Positions 10,227 to 20,947 of a stretch of DNA of 64,000 nt are shown here, one piece after another. The first letter of the stretch is position 1. The number at the start of each line of letters is the position of its first letter. The notes beneath the pieces are model-generated. The model saw nothing but the letters and a program-made list of their open reading frames with translations. It ran no database searches and was not told where the DNA came from. Where the stretch lies: positions 8,554,781 through 8,618,780 of the forward strand of contig OZ007508.1 in NCBI GenBank assembly GCA_963931865.1, in the 5' to 3' direction. Source of the DNA: Axinella damicornis. Lineage: Eukaryota > Porifera > Demospongiae > Axinellida > Axinellidae. A program made the position numbers and the translations under genes.

Positions 10227-10765
10227 CATTGCCTGCAAACTGTGAGTATGTCGTGAACTTTGTGCCAGAGCTGTCAGAGATCATAGCTGAGGCAAAATAC
10301 CTTGAAAAGCTGGGGTTCCAGGTGCCGGACCTTGCCAGGAGTGTGGCCCTGCAGGAAGACAAGCTGATTGGCTACCAGGATGACCTTAACTGCTGCCTCT
10401 TCCACTACCACCGTGTCCTTGCTTCTCTTAGTGATGCCGAGGTGGGGGAGAGAGATGGAGAGAGAGAGAGAGATAGGGAGAGAAGAGGGAGGGAGAAGGA
10501 GAGAGAGAGAGTGGATAGATAAACCGTTACATAAGACAAATGGAGAGAATTTTTTACTTGTGAAAACCTTGAGTCCTGTTGTGTGCATGTTCACGTGTGT
10601 TACAACAGATCTGTTGCTCACATGCTACATCCTTCCCTCCTCTACTCCCAGACGGACCTGTTGGTTGACCACACCAAGGCACTGCAGCGGGTGTTGAAAC
10701 CTGGTAGCAAGAGACTCACCTGGAATTCTCTTGGGATTCAGGACTACATCACCAAGTGTGAACAG
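10227..10765 (+). CDS. DNAH10: DNAH10-like exons 10 and 11 (copy 1)
   Basis: Exon 10 (10227-10441) encodes CEYVVNFVPELSEIIAEAKY, then LEKLGFQVPDLARSVALQED, then HYHRVLASLSDAE. Exon 11 (10652-10765) encodes TDLLVDHTKALQRVLKPGSK then RLTWNSLGIQDYITKCEQ. The VNF-PEL-EII-E-KYLEKLGF-VPDLAR-VALQED and L-WNSLGI-D signatures identify the stem of a DNAH10-type chain. Both exons are open. The donor of exon 10 runs into a (GA)n repeat. Confidence 0.92.
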
Positions 10766-10929
10766 GTAGATTTGTAGTCCCAGATCAGAGTAGTGTAATA
10801 TAGCTAGTACATCTCTACTGTGTTCCAGTTTAGTTGCTTAGTGCAATATGTGTATGGGTTGTAGTAGTGGAGTGGGAACTGTACATGTATGTATACTACG
10901 TAACTACGTACCTATGCTCTTTCTTATTA

Positions 10930-11290
10930 TTGTTCATCACCTTCGTCATTTCTTCCCCTCCCTTCCCCTCTCTCCCTCCATCCCCCCTCCCCCCTCCCTT
11001 TGGTCTCCCCTCCCTTTCGTCCCTCTCCCTTTATCCCCACTCCCTTTTTGTCCCCCTCCCTTTCATCCACCCTCCGTCAATCACCACCCCCTCATCCCCC
11101 CCCCCTCCCCCTCCCTCTCCCCATTCCCCCCTCCACTCCTCCCCTTCCCCCTCCCCCTCCCCCCTCCCCCCTCCCCCTTCCCCCTCCCCCTCCCCCCTTC
11201 CCCTCCCCCCTCCCCCCTTCCCCCTCCACTCCTCCCCTCCTCCATCCTCCCCTCTTCCATCCTACCCCCCCCCCCCCCAACTCCTATTCC
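10930..11290. repeat. 360-bp polypyrimidine (C/T) tract before a 3-prime splice site
   Basis: Almost pure C and T on the plus strand, ending in a poly-C run and then the cag acceptor of exon 12. It is longer in copy 2 (56335-56700), as expected for unstable simple sequence. Proline-rich and glycine-rich open frames across it are artefacts. Confidence 0.95.
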
Positions 11291-11292
11291 AG

Positions 11293-11707
11293 TCCATCAC
11301 CAAGTGTGAATCCCTGGCCAACCAGATCCAAAAGAATGCTGGGGACATCGAAGAGAGGCTACCCATGATTGAGGCAGTTCGGCTGTTCAAGCAGCACCCT
11401 CCAAAGCCAGGGGCTGAGCTACCAGAAGCAAAAGTAAGATTTTCTTCTTGTGCTTGCTTATAATGCTTTACTATGTTGCAACTATAAGTACACATTATGC
11501 ATACAGTTTACAAGATAGTCACAATTGAGTATGAGACTCAGCCAAGTTCCCTCTCTCTCTTAATACTGCTTTGCTTTTTCCTTCAGGAGTATTTTGAGTT
11601 CCAGGAGATTCATCGCAGTCGCATATTCAGCACACTGAGTAGGAAGTACCACGACATAGGCCCCCTGCTGATCAAGGTGGAGGGTCTGGTGGTATCCACC
11701 AACACAG
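11293..11707 (+). CDS. DNAH10: DNAH10-like exons 12 and 13 (copy 1)
   Basis: Exon 12 (11293-11433) encodes SITKCESLANQIQKNAGDIE, then ERLPMIEAVRLFKQHPPKPG. Exon 13 (11587-11707) encodes EYFEFQEIHRSRIFSTLSRK, then YHDIGPLLIKVEGLVVSTNT. Exon 13 ends cag/gcaagt, a GC-AG type donor, in both copies. The next conserved block of DNAH10 (a short AYYAYWE-like exon) was not found before exon 14, so it may be lost or too diverged to see. Confidence 0.9.
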
Positions 11708-11804
11708 GCAAGTCCCCTCTCCTCGTCTTAACTCTTTGCACGCGGAATATGCGCTTATGAATAATTAATGAGTTAGAAATACCAAAATGGAAGATAAAAA
11801 ATAA

Positions 11805-11910
11805 AAAAAAGAGTTCCTCTTTGTGGATTCGAACCGCCGATCTCCACATCACCATGTGAGCGCACTGCCGACTACACCAAATCGCCGTACTAACCGGTGG
11901 TAACGCGTAC
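11805..11910 (-). mobile_element. tRNA-derived SINE head (RNA polymerase III promoter)
   Basis: On the minus strand there is an A box (tggtgtagtcgg) and a B box (ggttcgaatcc) about 40 bp apart, as in a tRNA. The acceptor stem does not pair and no complete cloverleaf forms, and a T-rich tail follows, so this is a tRNA-derived SINE rather than a tRNA gene. It lies in a dynein intron, antisense. Copy 2: 57216-57321. Confidence 0.75.
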
Positions 11911-12128
11911 AGGTGTTTAAAAGCAAGCAATACTACGCCTAGATGCTCTATTGAAGGTGCGAGTGCATGTGTGTGGATGTGGAGGTGTGTGTTATGTGCA
12001 TTGGTGGGGTATTAGCTTGGATATTGGCTGGCTGCGTCCATAAGTGGACATTTGGCTGTTTTTTTGAGGTGGGATGTGCTCATGCATGTAGATACAGTAT
12101 GAAACACTAGTTATTAGTGAGTGTGTTA

Positions 12129-12568
12129 CAGCCCGTTTACACTGGCGCTCAGGATCGACACAGCTCGAACTAGACTCCTGGGAACGAGGCTTTGTTCAAA
12201 TGACCTCTTAGTGTAAATACGAACCGAACCGCCCCGATCTGCTCCATACTGGACCACCAAACTTCATCGAACTGGGTCCGACCCGGAGCACTCCTGCCCC
12301 AAGTGTAAACGGAATTGAACCCGTTGGTAGGGCGTGGATGGGGGCGAGACAGTTGCCAATATTATCGGAACCAGACCGCTGGTTTCAAGACTAGGGGTTG
12401 TCATGGTGTTGTATATCCAACATGACTTGTCTCGTGAGCATGTGGTCTGGGCATGTGACTAATCATAAACTTTGACCCCAAACCACACCTACATGGAGCT
12501 CTCGCGTGGTGTGCCTGTGTCGAACTGGATCGAATCCACCCTTCTCGGTCTGTAGTGTAAATGGGCTG
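12129..12568. mobile_element. PIF/Harbinger-type MITE
   Basis: Its ends are inverted: cagcccgtttacact at the left and agtgtaaatgggctg at the right. Both sides are flanked by TTA (12126-12128 and 12569-12571), the 3-bp target duplication of PIF/Harbinger elements. It is 440 bp with no coding capacity, and contains a fragment of the cgaggct foldback family. Copy 2: 57541-57980. Confidence 0.85.
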
Positions 12569-12682
12569 TTAGTATTCATAGTATGGTGATACCATAGGAT
12601 CTTGAAAAACTACGGTGACTATTTTTTTGAGCGATAACTGAAAGGCTAGAGGTGATATGAGTCCCTGTGTTGCTCTCCCCAG

Positions 12683-13362
12683 ATGGTGACCAACAACCTG
12701 CGCTACTACGACACCCTGCTGCAGGCCAGCAGGCCCCTGTTCACAGTGGAGGCCCTGCTCTCTCCCCCAGAAATCATACTGCACCCCCATGCCAATGAAC
12801 CCTTCAAAGTGATGCCCCCATGCCAATGAACCCTTCAAACTGATGACACAGGCCATGCTAGAAGTCGTTGAAGGGTATGTAATCTTTTGTAGCTCAGACG
12901 TCTCCTGCAAGCCAAGTACCAACATGCACATGTATCCAAACATGTAGAAAATGTTGGTCCTTTGTTGAACAGCACACTTGCATGTTGAATGTGCCTCTGA
13001 ATTCACCACTGTGTAGTGCTGGCCTATATCAATCTAAGTTTGTATCTGCACTAACTGATCCACATTTGACCCAACTTCCATTAGTTAGTGATCGTCAACC
13101 TATTTTTGTTCCCTCTCGTGTGCACCGACACAGCACCAAGAAGTTCCCTCGGTGGCTGAATGGATCATGTATTGAAGCCCAGCCGCAGCAGGTGACCGGA
13201 CAGGACGAGGCAGTACTTTTCAGCTTCTCAGACGTGAGCATGCATCCTGCTGTCAACGAGGTGGCACTTGGGGTGCAGGAGGGCATCAGAGGTGGTGTGG
13301 CCAGCCTCTTGAAGCACATCAGCTGGTGGAAGAAGTACAGACTTCTGTGGAAGATGCAGAGG
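12683..13362 (+). CDS. DNAH10: DNAH10-like exons 14 (frameshifted by 31-bp duplication) and 15, copy 1
   Basis: Exon 14 (12683-12874) encodes MVTNNLRYYDTLLQASRPLF, then TVEALLSPPEIILHP. A 31-bp direct duplication at about 12790-12850 (atgccaatgaacccttcaaa appears twice) breaks the frame; copy 2 has one unit and stays open. Exon 15 (13134-13362) encodes KKFPRWLNGSCIEAQPQQVT, then GQDEAVLFSFSDVSMHPAVN, then SWWKKYRLLWKMQR. Its donor starts a (GGGTGT)n repeat. Confidence 0.9.
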
Positions 13363-13585
13363 GTGGGTGTGGGTGTGTGTGGGTGTGGGTGTGTGTGATC
13401 TCTGTACTGGGTATTATGGTGAACAGCAGAGCAAAACTAATTCACTCATGGAACAGCATAATCATTGCTTGTTCCCTGGCCTTTCCATCTACGTGAGATG
13501 GTCTGGCTGTCCAGGCATTTACTGATCTGCAGTGAATTTCTGCTGTCATTTCTTGCCATTCTGCACAACCCCAACGTTGCTCCAG

Positions 13586-14086
13586 GACATCCTCCTTGAG
13601 AAGTTTGCCCAGAGGCAACCCACCTGTGTGGCCTTCGACGAGAAGCTTAACTTCTACTCCAGTGTGGCGGCAGAGATTGCCACCCACCCCCTCAGCCGAG
13701 AGGTGGAGTTTGCTGTGCTGCACATGGACCCCCTGGCCCAGGCCCTGAGGAAGAATGCCCGCCGCTGGGTCACCTCCCTTGGGAAGCTGTTGAATGACAG
13801 TGCCAGTGAAAGCCTCATGCAGCTCAGAGCAGAGCTTGAGGTATGCATGTTAATGTGTATTGTTCGCACAACATTGATCAACTTGCCGTATTGTCCATGT
13901 GTAGATGAGTTGGAAAGATCTGCTGTTCTGCATGTGGTATTCATTGTCTAGCACCATATAATGTATTCCTCCAGGGGTTGTCCAGTGACCTGACACGATC
14001 CCCTGACACTCTGAAGATCTCAAGTTTGTGCTGAGTGCAATTGCCGAGATCAGAAGCATGTCCTTGGACGTGGAGATGTAGTACAG
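13586..14086 (+). CDS. DNAH10: DNAH10-like exons 16 and 17 (copy 1), exon 17 with frameshift and TAG
   Basis: Exon 16 (13586-13840) is intact: DILLEKFAQRQPTCVAFDEK, LNFYSSVAAEIATHPLSREV, then NARRWVTSLGKLLNDSASES. Exon 17 (13975-14086) begins GLSSDLTRSPDTL, then needs a one-base frame change at about 14015 to read DLKFVLSAIAEIRSMSLDVE, and has an in-frame TAG at 14079-14081 just before its end (tag tac ag/gt). It joins exon 18 in phase as R-DIQERYRTL. Both lesions are present in copy 2. Confidence 0.88.
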
Positions 14087-14545
14087 GTGTGCACCAGGGG
14101 TAATTACCCACATTCTTGATGATGATGCAGCTTATGATGAGTGAACATACACCTAGAAGTTGTTGACCGTACATGGTGCATGAGAAGTTCAGAAAAGTGG
14201 ATGCCTGGCTGCAGGGTTTATTTCAGAAAATATCACAAGGGGGGCAAAACAGAACATAGGGAAAGTTTGGTGGGGGGGGGGGGGGGGGGGGGAGGCAGTG
14301 CACCATTTAGGGGATCTGGGTTTGAATTCTCTAAGGAGGAGCAAAACATTTTCAAGTGGGGGTGAATGCCCCCCCCCCCCCCCCCCCCCCCAAAAGAAAC
14401 CCTGCCTGGCTGAGTGTAACTGCTAACAGCTGTTTACCTTTGGCAGCTTACACAGGCAAATACCCTTGCTTATCAGGCACTGCAAATAAGTAATAGATTG
14501 TATAGTGAACTTCCCCCGCCCTGTCCTTCCTCCTCATGCTCGCAG

Positions 14546-14708
14546 GGACATCCAGGAGCGCTACCGCACCCTGACCATGTACAGCATAGCAGTGCCACAG
14601 GAGGAGGTGGAGATGGCAGCAGGCATCGAGCAGCAGTGGAAGGATGTGTCCACGCAGGCCGGGCAGGTGGACAAGAGCCTCATCTCTGTCAAGAAGAAGT
14701 TTACCTTG
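14546..14708 (+). CDS. DNAH10: DNAH10-like exon 18 (copy 1)
   Basis: An open exon: DIQERYRTLTMYSIAVPQEE, then VEMAAGIEQQWKDVSTQAGQ, then VDKSLISVKKKFTL, between a cgcag acceptor and a gtgtgt donor. DIQERYRTL is a strongly conserved dynein tail motif. Upstream, poly-G (about 14272-14291) and poly-C (14369-14390) runs lie in the intron. Confidence 0.92.
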
Positions 14709-14786
14709 GTGTGTATGTTGATAGTGCCGATAGACCTGAATGGTACATGTACTACTGTCAATTTCACTTGGCTTCAAACATGCGTA

Positions 14787-14878
14787 TAGTCTCAGCTCCA
14801 GACCCAAGCGGGATCACTTCCAGTATCATACTGGAAGCGATCCGCGCTGGGGTTGGTTTGGGTTTGGGACCGAGACTA
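14787..14878. mobile_element. Foldback MITE, agtctcggccccagaccc family
   Basis: A short hairpin with arms agtctcagctccagaccca and its mirror, centred on cttccagtatcatactggaa. A longer, cleaner member is at 20948-21052. Copy 2: 60174-60265. Confidence 0.75.
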
Positions 14879-15213
14879 CCATGCATGCGTGGTACATTAG
14901 TGCACTGGCACTGGGAATTAGTTAACGGGGGAACCACAAAAAACTGGCTGTGGTACCATCTATATAATAATGTAAGATTCAGAAAGCCTAACACTGATGC
15001 ACACATATCACGCAGTTGATGTGAAGTTGATAGCAGTATGTATGCAGTATGTATGCTTGAGTGTGCAGTTTATGAATCATGAGGCATACGTGTACATACA
15101 GTACATGTAGGGATTGAGTTGTTTCCGTACATGTACCTAGATTCCATTCTGTGCTAGTCATGTGGACATTGTTGTCTGCTCACTGGACTATGCCGAGTGT
15201 GTCCTCCTTTCAG

Positions 15214-15814
15214 ATCACAAATGATCACGTGAAGACCTTCCAGTCTGATGCTACAAGCTTCAAAGAGAAGTTCAAGATGGAGGGGCCTGCTTCTGTCGGA
15301 ACAGACCTCGACAAAGGTGAGGCCTTCTCTCTCGACTCGTGGGAAGAGAATGTACAGGGAACATGCAGTGTAACTACACACGACACTGGCTACCTATAGT
15401 TATTAGTCACTAGAGCCCTGTGAATGAAGTGACTACCTAGGATTTGCTTGTGGTTTGGCTATAGCCTCATTTACTGGCCATTCTTGTCTGTACCACAAGC
15501 AGTGCACAATCTGGGCCAGCAGTGGTCTTGGAATGAGGCTAGAATCGACATCGTGTTAACACAAATCTGTTGAGACTGACTGTAATGCATTCACTGTCCT
15601 CATATCCACCAACAAATCCTCCCCCACTTTCTCAGGTGTGAAGCTACTGAAGGAGTTCAGGGTGCAGTATGCTGAGTACGAGCGTCAGCGCCAGGAACTG
15701 ACCAATGCAGAGAAGCTTTTTGACCTGCCCATCACCCTCTACCTGGAGCTCATTGAAGTGGACCATGATCTCAAGAACATCACAAAGGTCTACGAACTCT
15801 ATGAGGCACAGAGG
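15214..15814 (+). CDS. DNAH10: DNAH10-like exons 19 and 20 (copy 1)
   Basis: Exon 19 (15214-15316) encodes ITNDHVKTFQSDATSFKEKF, then KMEGPASVGTDLDK; exon 20 (15636-15814) joins in phase with GVKLLKEFRVQYAEYERQRQ, then ELTNAEKLFDLPITLYLELI and ITKVYELYEAQR. The N-AEKLFDLPIT-Y-EL motif is hallmark dynein stem sequence. Both exons are open in both copies. The following intron is about 10 kb and contains the antisense SMARCAD1-like exons. Confidence 0.93.
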
Positions 15815-16091
15815 GTGAGTGCATAACTGTCACTTGCTCTAGATTATCTGAAATCGGGTGCAAAGCAAAGATGGCAGTTAACAGTAACTCGCAGAGTGAT
15901 AGATGGAGGCATAGCTACATGGCAAACAGCGGCAATGACTGTGGGACTCACATCTATATAGACAACACTGAGTGCTGAAAGGGAGCACAGCAATGCAGAG
16001 GAAAGATATTCAGTCACTACCATCAAACACAGACACAGATGCCGGGGATATGATGCTTATCCATCTCTTCAGGTGTCATATATACCGTAAC

Positions 16092-16370
16092 CACTCATTA
16101 TTAGGTGCATGTGCCTATATCTCCACAGGAAGGAATTACACACCTATAAGCGAGATGCACTTAATTTCAAATGACATTCCTTGAGTAGGATTTGCACTTG
16201 CACTTCATTGCGAATTATAGCTTTTCCGACTCCGTAGAATTGAAAATGGCAGAGTTTAGCAGAAGACTTCAGCGCTTAATTAAGACTAGCTGGGAAGGGA
16301 GTTGAACCTGTGCCTAACAGCAAATATATGCATCTATTAGTGAGCTGTGCTTAATAACGTGTGACTACGG
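16092..16370. repeat. Dispersed repeat with ttattaggtgcat motif
   Basis: Shares its sequence with 27162-27400 and part of 33853-33920: cctataagcgagatgc, a body around attgaaaatggcag, and an inner second copy of the gcacctataagcgag phrase. Probably a non-autonomous transposon; ends not resolved. Copy 2: about 61494-61768. Confidence 0.65.
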
Positions 16371-16983
16371 TAGCCTCGTTCCCAGGCCTTCCACACCTCC
16401 AGCTTTTGATCGCTTCCAGTATGCAAAAACGGAGGGGGAAGGCCTGGGGAATCTTCTCACGTGATACGTGGCACAGCTGACGTCACGGATTCTAGACGCA
16501 ATGGCTTATTTACATTCCCATCCACAGCTACAGAGAAGCTAGAAAACTGAAACAAGTTTCAGAGAAGAGGTAGGTCCTACCTGTAAAACATATCCAGGTT
16601 CGAAGCAAAACCGCTGAGGGATAACTGTGATACAAGGGGTGAAACTCCAAATAGTGCCGTCTTTTCACTCCACGGGAAGATTGTGTCATAGCTGGGCATT
16701 TTCACGTTTGTCACTCGGCAGCCCTTTGGAGACATGCCTTTGTAGCCTGGGTATGCTTCATACGCTCGGTGTAGCTCTCAGTTGGCGCTTGTCCCATCTT
16801 CGTAGCTAGCGCAGAATGCAAGATCGGTCTTGTACATGTCTTTGACTGTTGATATGAGGTGTGACGATGTATGACGGTCGTGCCGCGTATCACGCGAGAT
16901 GATTCCCCAGGCCTTCCCCCTCCGTTTTTGCATACTGGAAGCGATCAAAATCTGGAGGTGTGGAAGGCCTGGGAACGAGGCTA
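16371..16983. mobile_element. DNA transposon with about 100-bp inverted ends, tagcctcgttccc family
   Basis: The left arm (tagcctcgttcccaggcctt, then gatcgcttccagtatgc, then acggagggggaaggcct) is repeated inverted at about 16880-16983. The flanks are tgactacgg and tgactacga, a 9-bp duplication with one mismatch. The interior (about 420 bp) has no transposase. It is the full-length relative of the short foldbacks at 728, 6332 and 27867. Copy 2: 61769-62381. Confidence 0.85.
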
Positions 16984-17056
16984 TGACTACGATCTGATGA
17001 CTACGGTACACTGAGCAATCCACATGCATGAGTAATCGGGACTTCTGTTTGCTCAC

Positions 17057-17156
17057 TAAGAGTGGAAGATGGCACCACAATCAGAAATGGTCCATGGCAG
17101 CCCTGCTCACATAGATGTGCCAGAAATGCTATTGCTTGCACCGTCTTTCCCAAACC
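17057..17156 (-). CDS. SMARCAD1: SMARCAD1-like SNF2 ATPase, Walker A exon (copy 1)
   Basis: SNF2-family ATPases remodel chromatin. This exon begins with G-FGKT, the P-loop that follows ILADEM in SNF2 proteins, and continues [20 protein letters not shown] then IVVPSSTL, i.e. helicase motifs I and Ia. The family P-loop is usually GLGKT; here Leu is Phe in both copies. Boundaries: ccctatag acceptor, gtgagc donor. The later helicase motifs (DEGH box onward) were not found at lower coordinates, so the gene may be truncated. It lies antisense inside the dynein intron. Confidence 0.85.
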
Positions 17157-17306
17157 CTATAGGTAGGAATTAATCAGGTCAGAAATACAACACATACCTA
17201 TAACAGCAACATTTTGGCAGGTGTGCTGGTGCCAAGTCACCATCAGGCTAAACACTCTAGCCTCATTTCTGCATACCTATACTAGTCCCCTCATTAATTG
17301 ATAACT

Positions 17307-17880
17307 ACCGTAGATCCGGAAATTTTCGCGTTAAATAATATACTTCGCCTTTAATTTTTCACGTTGTTTTATTTTCGTTGCTCGAGCACACCGACGAAAA
17401 TTAAACCACGCGAAAATTTTGTTCACGCGTACACGTGCACGTTCCCCATCCCGGGACCGGATACCATGTCGCGCCATTGGAGAGAAGCTGGAGCCTCGGA
17501 TCAGCGCCAGCGAGGGAATGCAGCAGACACCCATGCCGTATCACTGGTAGAGAGGGAACTGCCATCGGCTACTTACCTCGAAAGATTTCACCCGTCTGCC
17601 TCGGTCCGCGGTTCCAACTGCCTTCATAAGTTCGCTTCCGCGATCGCGCGCTTGGGCTGGTATAGAAGAGCTCAACGATCTTCCTGGAATCCAGGATCAG
17701 GAACACCATCGACAGGTTTCTGGTAGGGCAGCAGAACCATGCTTGTACTTCGATTCACGAAAACTCACACGATATAATCATAAATTATTCGACGTTGAAA
17801 ATATTTCGTGTTTTTAATTTTCGTCGTAATGCAATATCGACGAAAATTAATTACGATGAAAATTTCCCGATCTACGGTAA
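17307..17880. mobile_element. TA-flanked MITE, ccgtagatc family
   Basis: Ends are taccgtagatccggaaattt and its mirror aaatttcccgatctacggta; the terminal TA is the likely target duplication, as in Tc1/mariner-type elements. Internal inverted pairs (cgacgaaaattaa) recur. A second member is at 29279-29762. Copy 2: 62705-63275. Confidence 0.8.
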
Positions 17881-17983
17881 TCTCCACTGTAACTAACTAT
17901 AATTATGGTTACTGAGGTCCATGATACTGTGGAGGTATTATACATGTAGGCCTGTTACAAGTCGCTAGTAGTACTGTACTATA

Positions 17984-19927
17984 GTGCAACCAGGCATGTA
18001 CTTCCAAAAATGTGGAAATGGACAAATCTTGACATAACTTCCTGGATGTAGGTCAGATGTGCTTTGAACTTGGACACATTACTCCACCCCCCAAAACCAA
18101 TATTAATATGCGGCGTTGCCATGGTGACGATGACGTCACACTAATTAGGTCCAAAAATGCAGTTTTTCTGTATCAGCTAAGTAGTTCTACATGCTTCATC
18201 CAATACTAACAAAATGGGTATCAATTGAAAGCTCATTGAAAGGAACAATCCTACCAGAGAACTTTTTTGTTTCAACATTCTCATTTTTTTGTATTCATTC
18301 GAGGGGCAACCGCACTCCTGGTAGCCGTTGCAACGCCGTCTGCGACTCGCCGTAGCGAAAGCTAAGTATCGCAGTTAGTTCCAATTAACGCACATGCCAC
18401 GTGGCAACCACGCTCTGTCGATCGCTGTTTCAACATTCTCATTTTTTTGTATTCATTTAAAACCGATTTTCGGGTCATCACTATGAAAGCTATGTCATTT
18501 TTTATTACTATAGCAATGAACTCCAAACTTGCAGGCAAGAAGGTAAACACATAAAGGAAGGTTTCTACCAGAGAAAATTTTCAAATACAACTACAGGAAC
18601 AAAAGAACTGAAACGGAAACAAATTACTGAAGTTCGGAAATTTGTCTGTGTAATTTTATAATCCTCTGTAATTCTTAACTAGTTTCTCCAAGTCTGATCC
18701 ACCAGGTACCCCTTCCAAATAGGCGTACATGTAATGCCTAACCTTCCTGAAGTGTGGATGCATACTTTCTAGAGTCACCGAATCGAGAGCTGGGTGTATA
18801 ACGTTCCCCCGGAGGCTTGACTCCGTATCTGCAGTATGCCTTCGAACAACGCTTTTCCAGAGCCCATAGCGCTTGATGGGGTTTACTTCACAGTTAAACT
18901 TTGGCAACATGTACTCAATGTGTTCCTTGTCCTCCACTAAAAGCCGCTCAATTCTTGATTTCTCGTTTTGGAAGTTAGGGTGACTGCCAAAATCTTTATG
19001 GGAAACCAGGCCCAGGCGTCTTGTACGGAGGACATCGCCAAAACGTAGGTATCGTCAGGTTTGCCTGCCCCTTCACACTGGTATTCCCCGTAATGAATCT
19101 GGAGGCCTTGTTGTTAAGGTCTTCACTCGCTCGCAGTATGCGAGATCGCCGGTACTTGCCTTACTTGCTCTCTGGCCGATCTCGCTATCGTTCTCAAAGA
19201 ATTGAGACTTCAGTCATGCACTGCCTTGTCTGACATCCCTATCATCATGGCAGCAAGCTCTGCAGCCATTGTGTCTCCTAAGTTAAGCTGCCTTGTGTGC
19301 TAGAAACACAAGAAAAGACCGAGAGAAACTTTGTCCAATTATCACAGTCTCAATATTAAATATGATCGACATCAGACTTCATACTCGAGTCCAGATCGAA
19401 CGTGGGATCGACAGCTTCATCATCAGTGTCTGCAGCATCCTCTGTCATCGCTAGAAGTCCAGCAAATCAACGGGCTCATCTTGCTCCACGTCGGTACCGT
19501 TGCGTTCACTTCGCACTTCGATTTCAGCCGCACTGGCGGTACCACTGGCAGAATCTCGCCTTCTTTTTCACTCCCTTGCCTTCACTAGGCTCAGATCCAG
19601 CTGTCTCTTCCTCGCAGTCTTCCGTGGCATCGCTTCAGAGGCAGAAAACAGCAGCAAACCCAGTCAAGCACTATTTCGCGGCAAACACGCGGCAGTCTTG
19701 GTATGACGTCACCAACCGGTTAAAATTTTCATTTGTGATGTCATAAGCTGCCGAAATTGACGGGTATCCTCAAAACTAGCCTTCTGAGAAAGTCGTGGAC
19801 ATAAAAAATATATCGACGGATAGAGAATTTTGAGCGCTATAGTATGGTAAAAAAATGAAGTGTATACGGCATTCGGATCAAAAGTTACGCTAAATTTTAA
19901 TTTTTGGAAGTACATGCCTGGTTGCAC
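17984..19927. mobile_element. 1.94-kb DNA transposon, copy 1 only (TA target duplication)
   Basis: Ends gtgcaaccaggcatgtactt and the mirror aagtacatgcctggttgcac, with TA on both sides; copy 2 has a single intact site near 63376. Terminal repeats are about 30 bp. On the minus strand there is an open frame at 18656-18937 (starting MEDKEHIEYMLPKFNCEVNP) and an acidic stretch near 19410 (DTDDEAVDPTFDLDSSMK), which may be remnants of its protein; no DDE catalytic triad was recognised. The TA duplication suggests a Tc1/mariner-like or related superfamily. It separates two SMARCAD1-like exons. Confidence 0.88.
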
Positions 19928-20098
19928 TATACCACAGCGGTGAACAAGATACTTATCTACTAAACTTGTTGTGCCTTCACTGTGGCAGTCCAATTCTACT
20001 TGCGATCATCATTTCCACTATACCACTGAAACAGCTCTGATCATCAAATGTGTGTGTTGGACGGGACATCTGCAGCAGCAGTAAACTATAATCCTTAC

Positions 20099-20623
20099 CA
20101 TTTCGTCTGCCAGGATGCTATTTAGGTTCTGTGACTGCATGAGGGCTAGCCAATTCAACCCCTCGAGCTGGTAGGGCTTCAGCTGCAGGCTAGGGGCATA
20201 CAGGGACAATAGTGAAGACCAGACGATCTCTAGCTCAACGTACAATAAGTACTTAATTATACAGACTACATAACAATGATCAACAGTGCCCATGTAAAAG
20301 TGATGTAGAATGTTGTGTGTTTGGCGGCGGTTTGATACGCCATTGGTTCCGTGGAATGCATTCAGCAATGAGAAAAGCACAATGAAGCTTTTTGAGTTTC
20401 AAGCATACTCCACCCACAGGAAGTTGTTAGTGCTAATACACAAATGAGTGTGCTCATGGAATGAAATCGACTGTACTGATGGGTGCAATCAACCTTATTG
20501 CAGAACTGAACCGTCTACACAGAACTTACAAGTGGTTACATCAAAACATGAATCATGAATAGTATAATATTATGCATACCTTGTATTCAAAATAGCAGGC
20601 TGACTAGGATACACATTGGACCC
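20099..20623 (-). CDS. SMARCAD1: SMARCAD1-like, exons 4 and 5 (copy 1)
   Basis: Reading leftward, one exon (20580-20623) encodes GSNVYPSQPAILNT and the next (20099-20189) [20 protein letters not shown] then [10 protein letters not shown] before a gtaagg donor. LKPYQ--GLNWLAL and the N-ILADEM stretch are the Q motif and lead-in to the P-loop; the LNWLAL wording favours SMARCAD1 over INO80, HELLS or BRG1. Phases join only if the acceptor is the tag at 20190-20192. Copy 2 has lost one base there. Confidence 0.85.
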
Positions 20624-20947
20624 CTGTAGGATGGATGTGAAACAATTGAACATGTGGAACCGCATTGAAGGTACACAAGACTACATTACATCCTAGTGCG
20701 TACACATACCCCTGATGCTTTAATCTGAGAGAGATTGGTCGAAATTTTCTGGCACTTGCCGACTAGTTGCAGACAACTATCCAATACCTATGTAGTAGTA
20801 GAAGTGCAGTCACACATTTAACTTTTTACTACGATGTTGCTAATAGGCAACATGAGCCTTCAGCTCAATGATGTCACTTCCAGCAATGTCCTTGGGACAG
20901 GGGTAGTGGGGTGGGTTCATGCGAAGGGTTGGGATCACCCAGTATCA

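Larger units (their letters stand above)
1..20552. repeat. Large duplication, copy 1
   Basis: This block matches 46907-64000 in the same orientation, nearly base for base. The offset is 46906 at the left end and 43449 at the right end; the drift comes from indels. Main differences: copy 1 has extra DNA at 1489-2090, 6691-7397, 7501-8180 and 17984-19929, lacks 464 bp present at 54585-55048, and has a 31-bp tandem duplication near 12818. Copy 2 has a 12-bp gain (gtaaatgtacat) near 53060. SNPs are sparse, a few per kb by eye. Both true ends lie outside the window. It may be a recent segmental duplication or two haplotypes placed in tandem by assembly. Confidence 0.97.

Noticed and set aside
10840..11460. 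Long proline-rich and glycine-rich open frames on both strands
   Set aside because: They lie over a C/T simple-sequence tract; the copies differ in tract length and frame, and the real exon 12 starts only after the tract.
11805..11910. Functional tRNA gene on the minus strand
   Set aside because: A and B boxes are good but the acceptor stem does not pair and a T-rich tail follows; a SINE is more likely.
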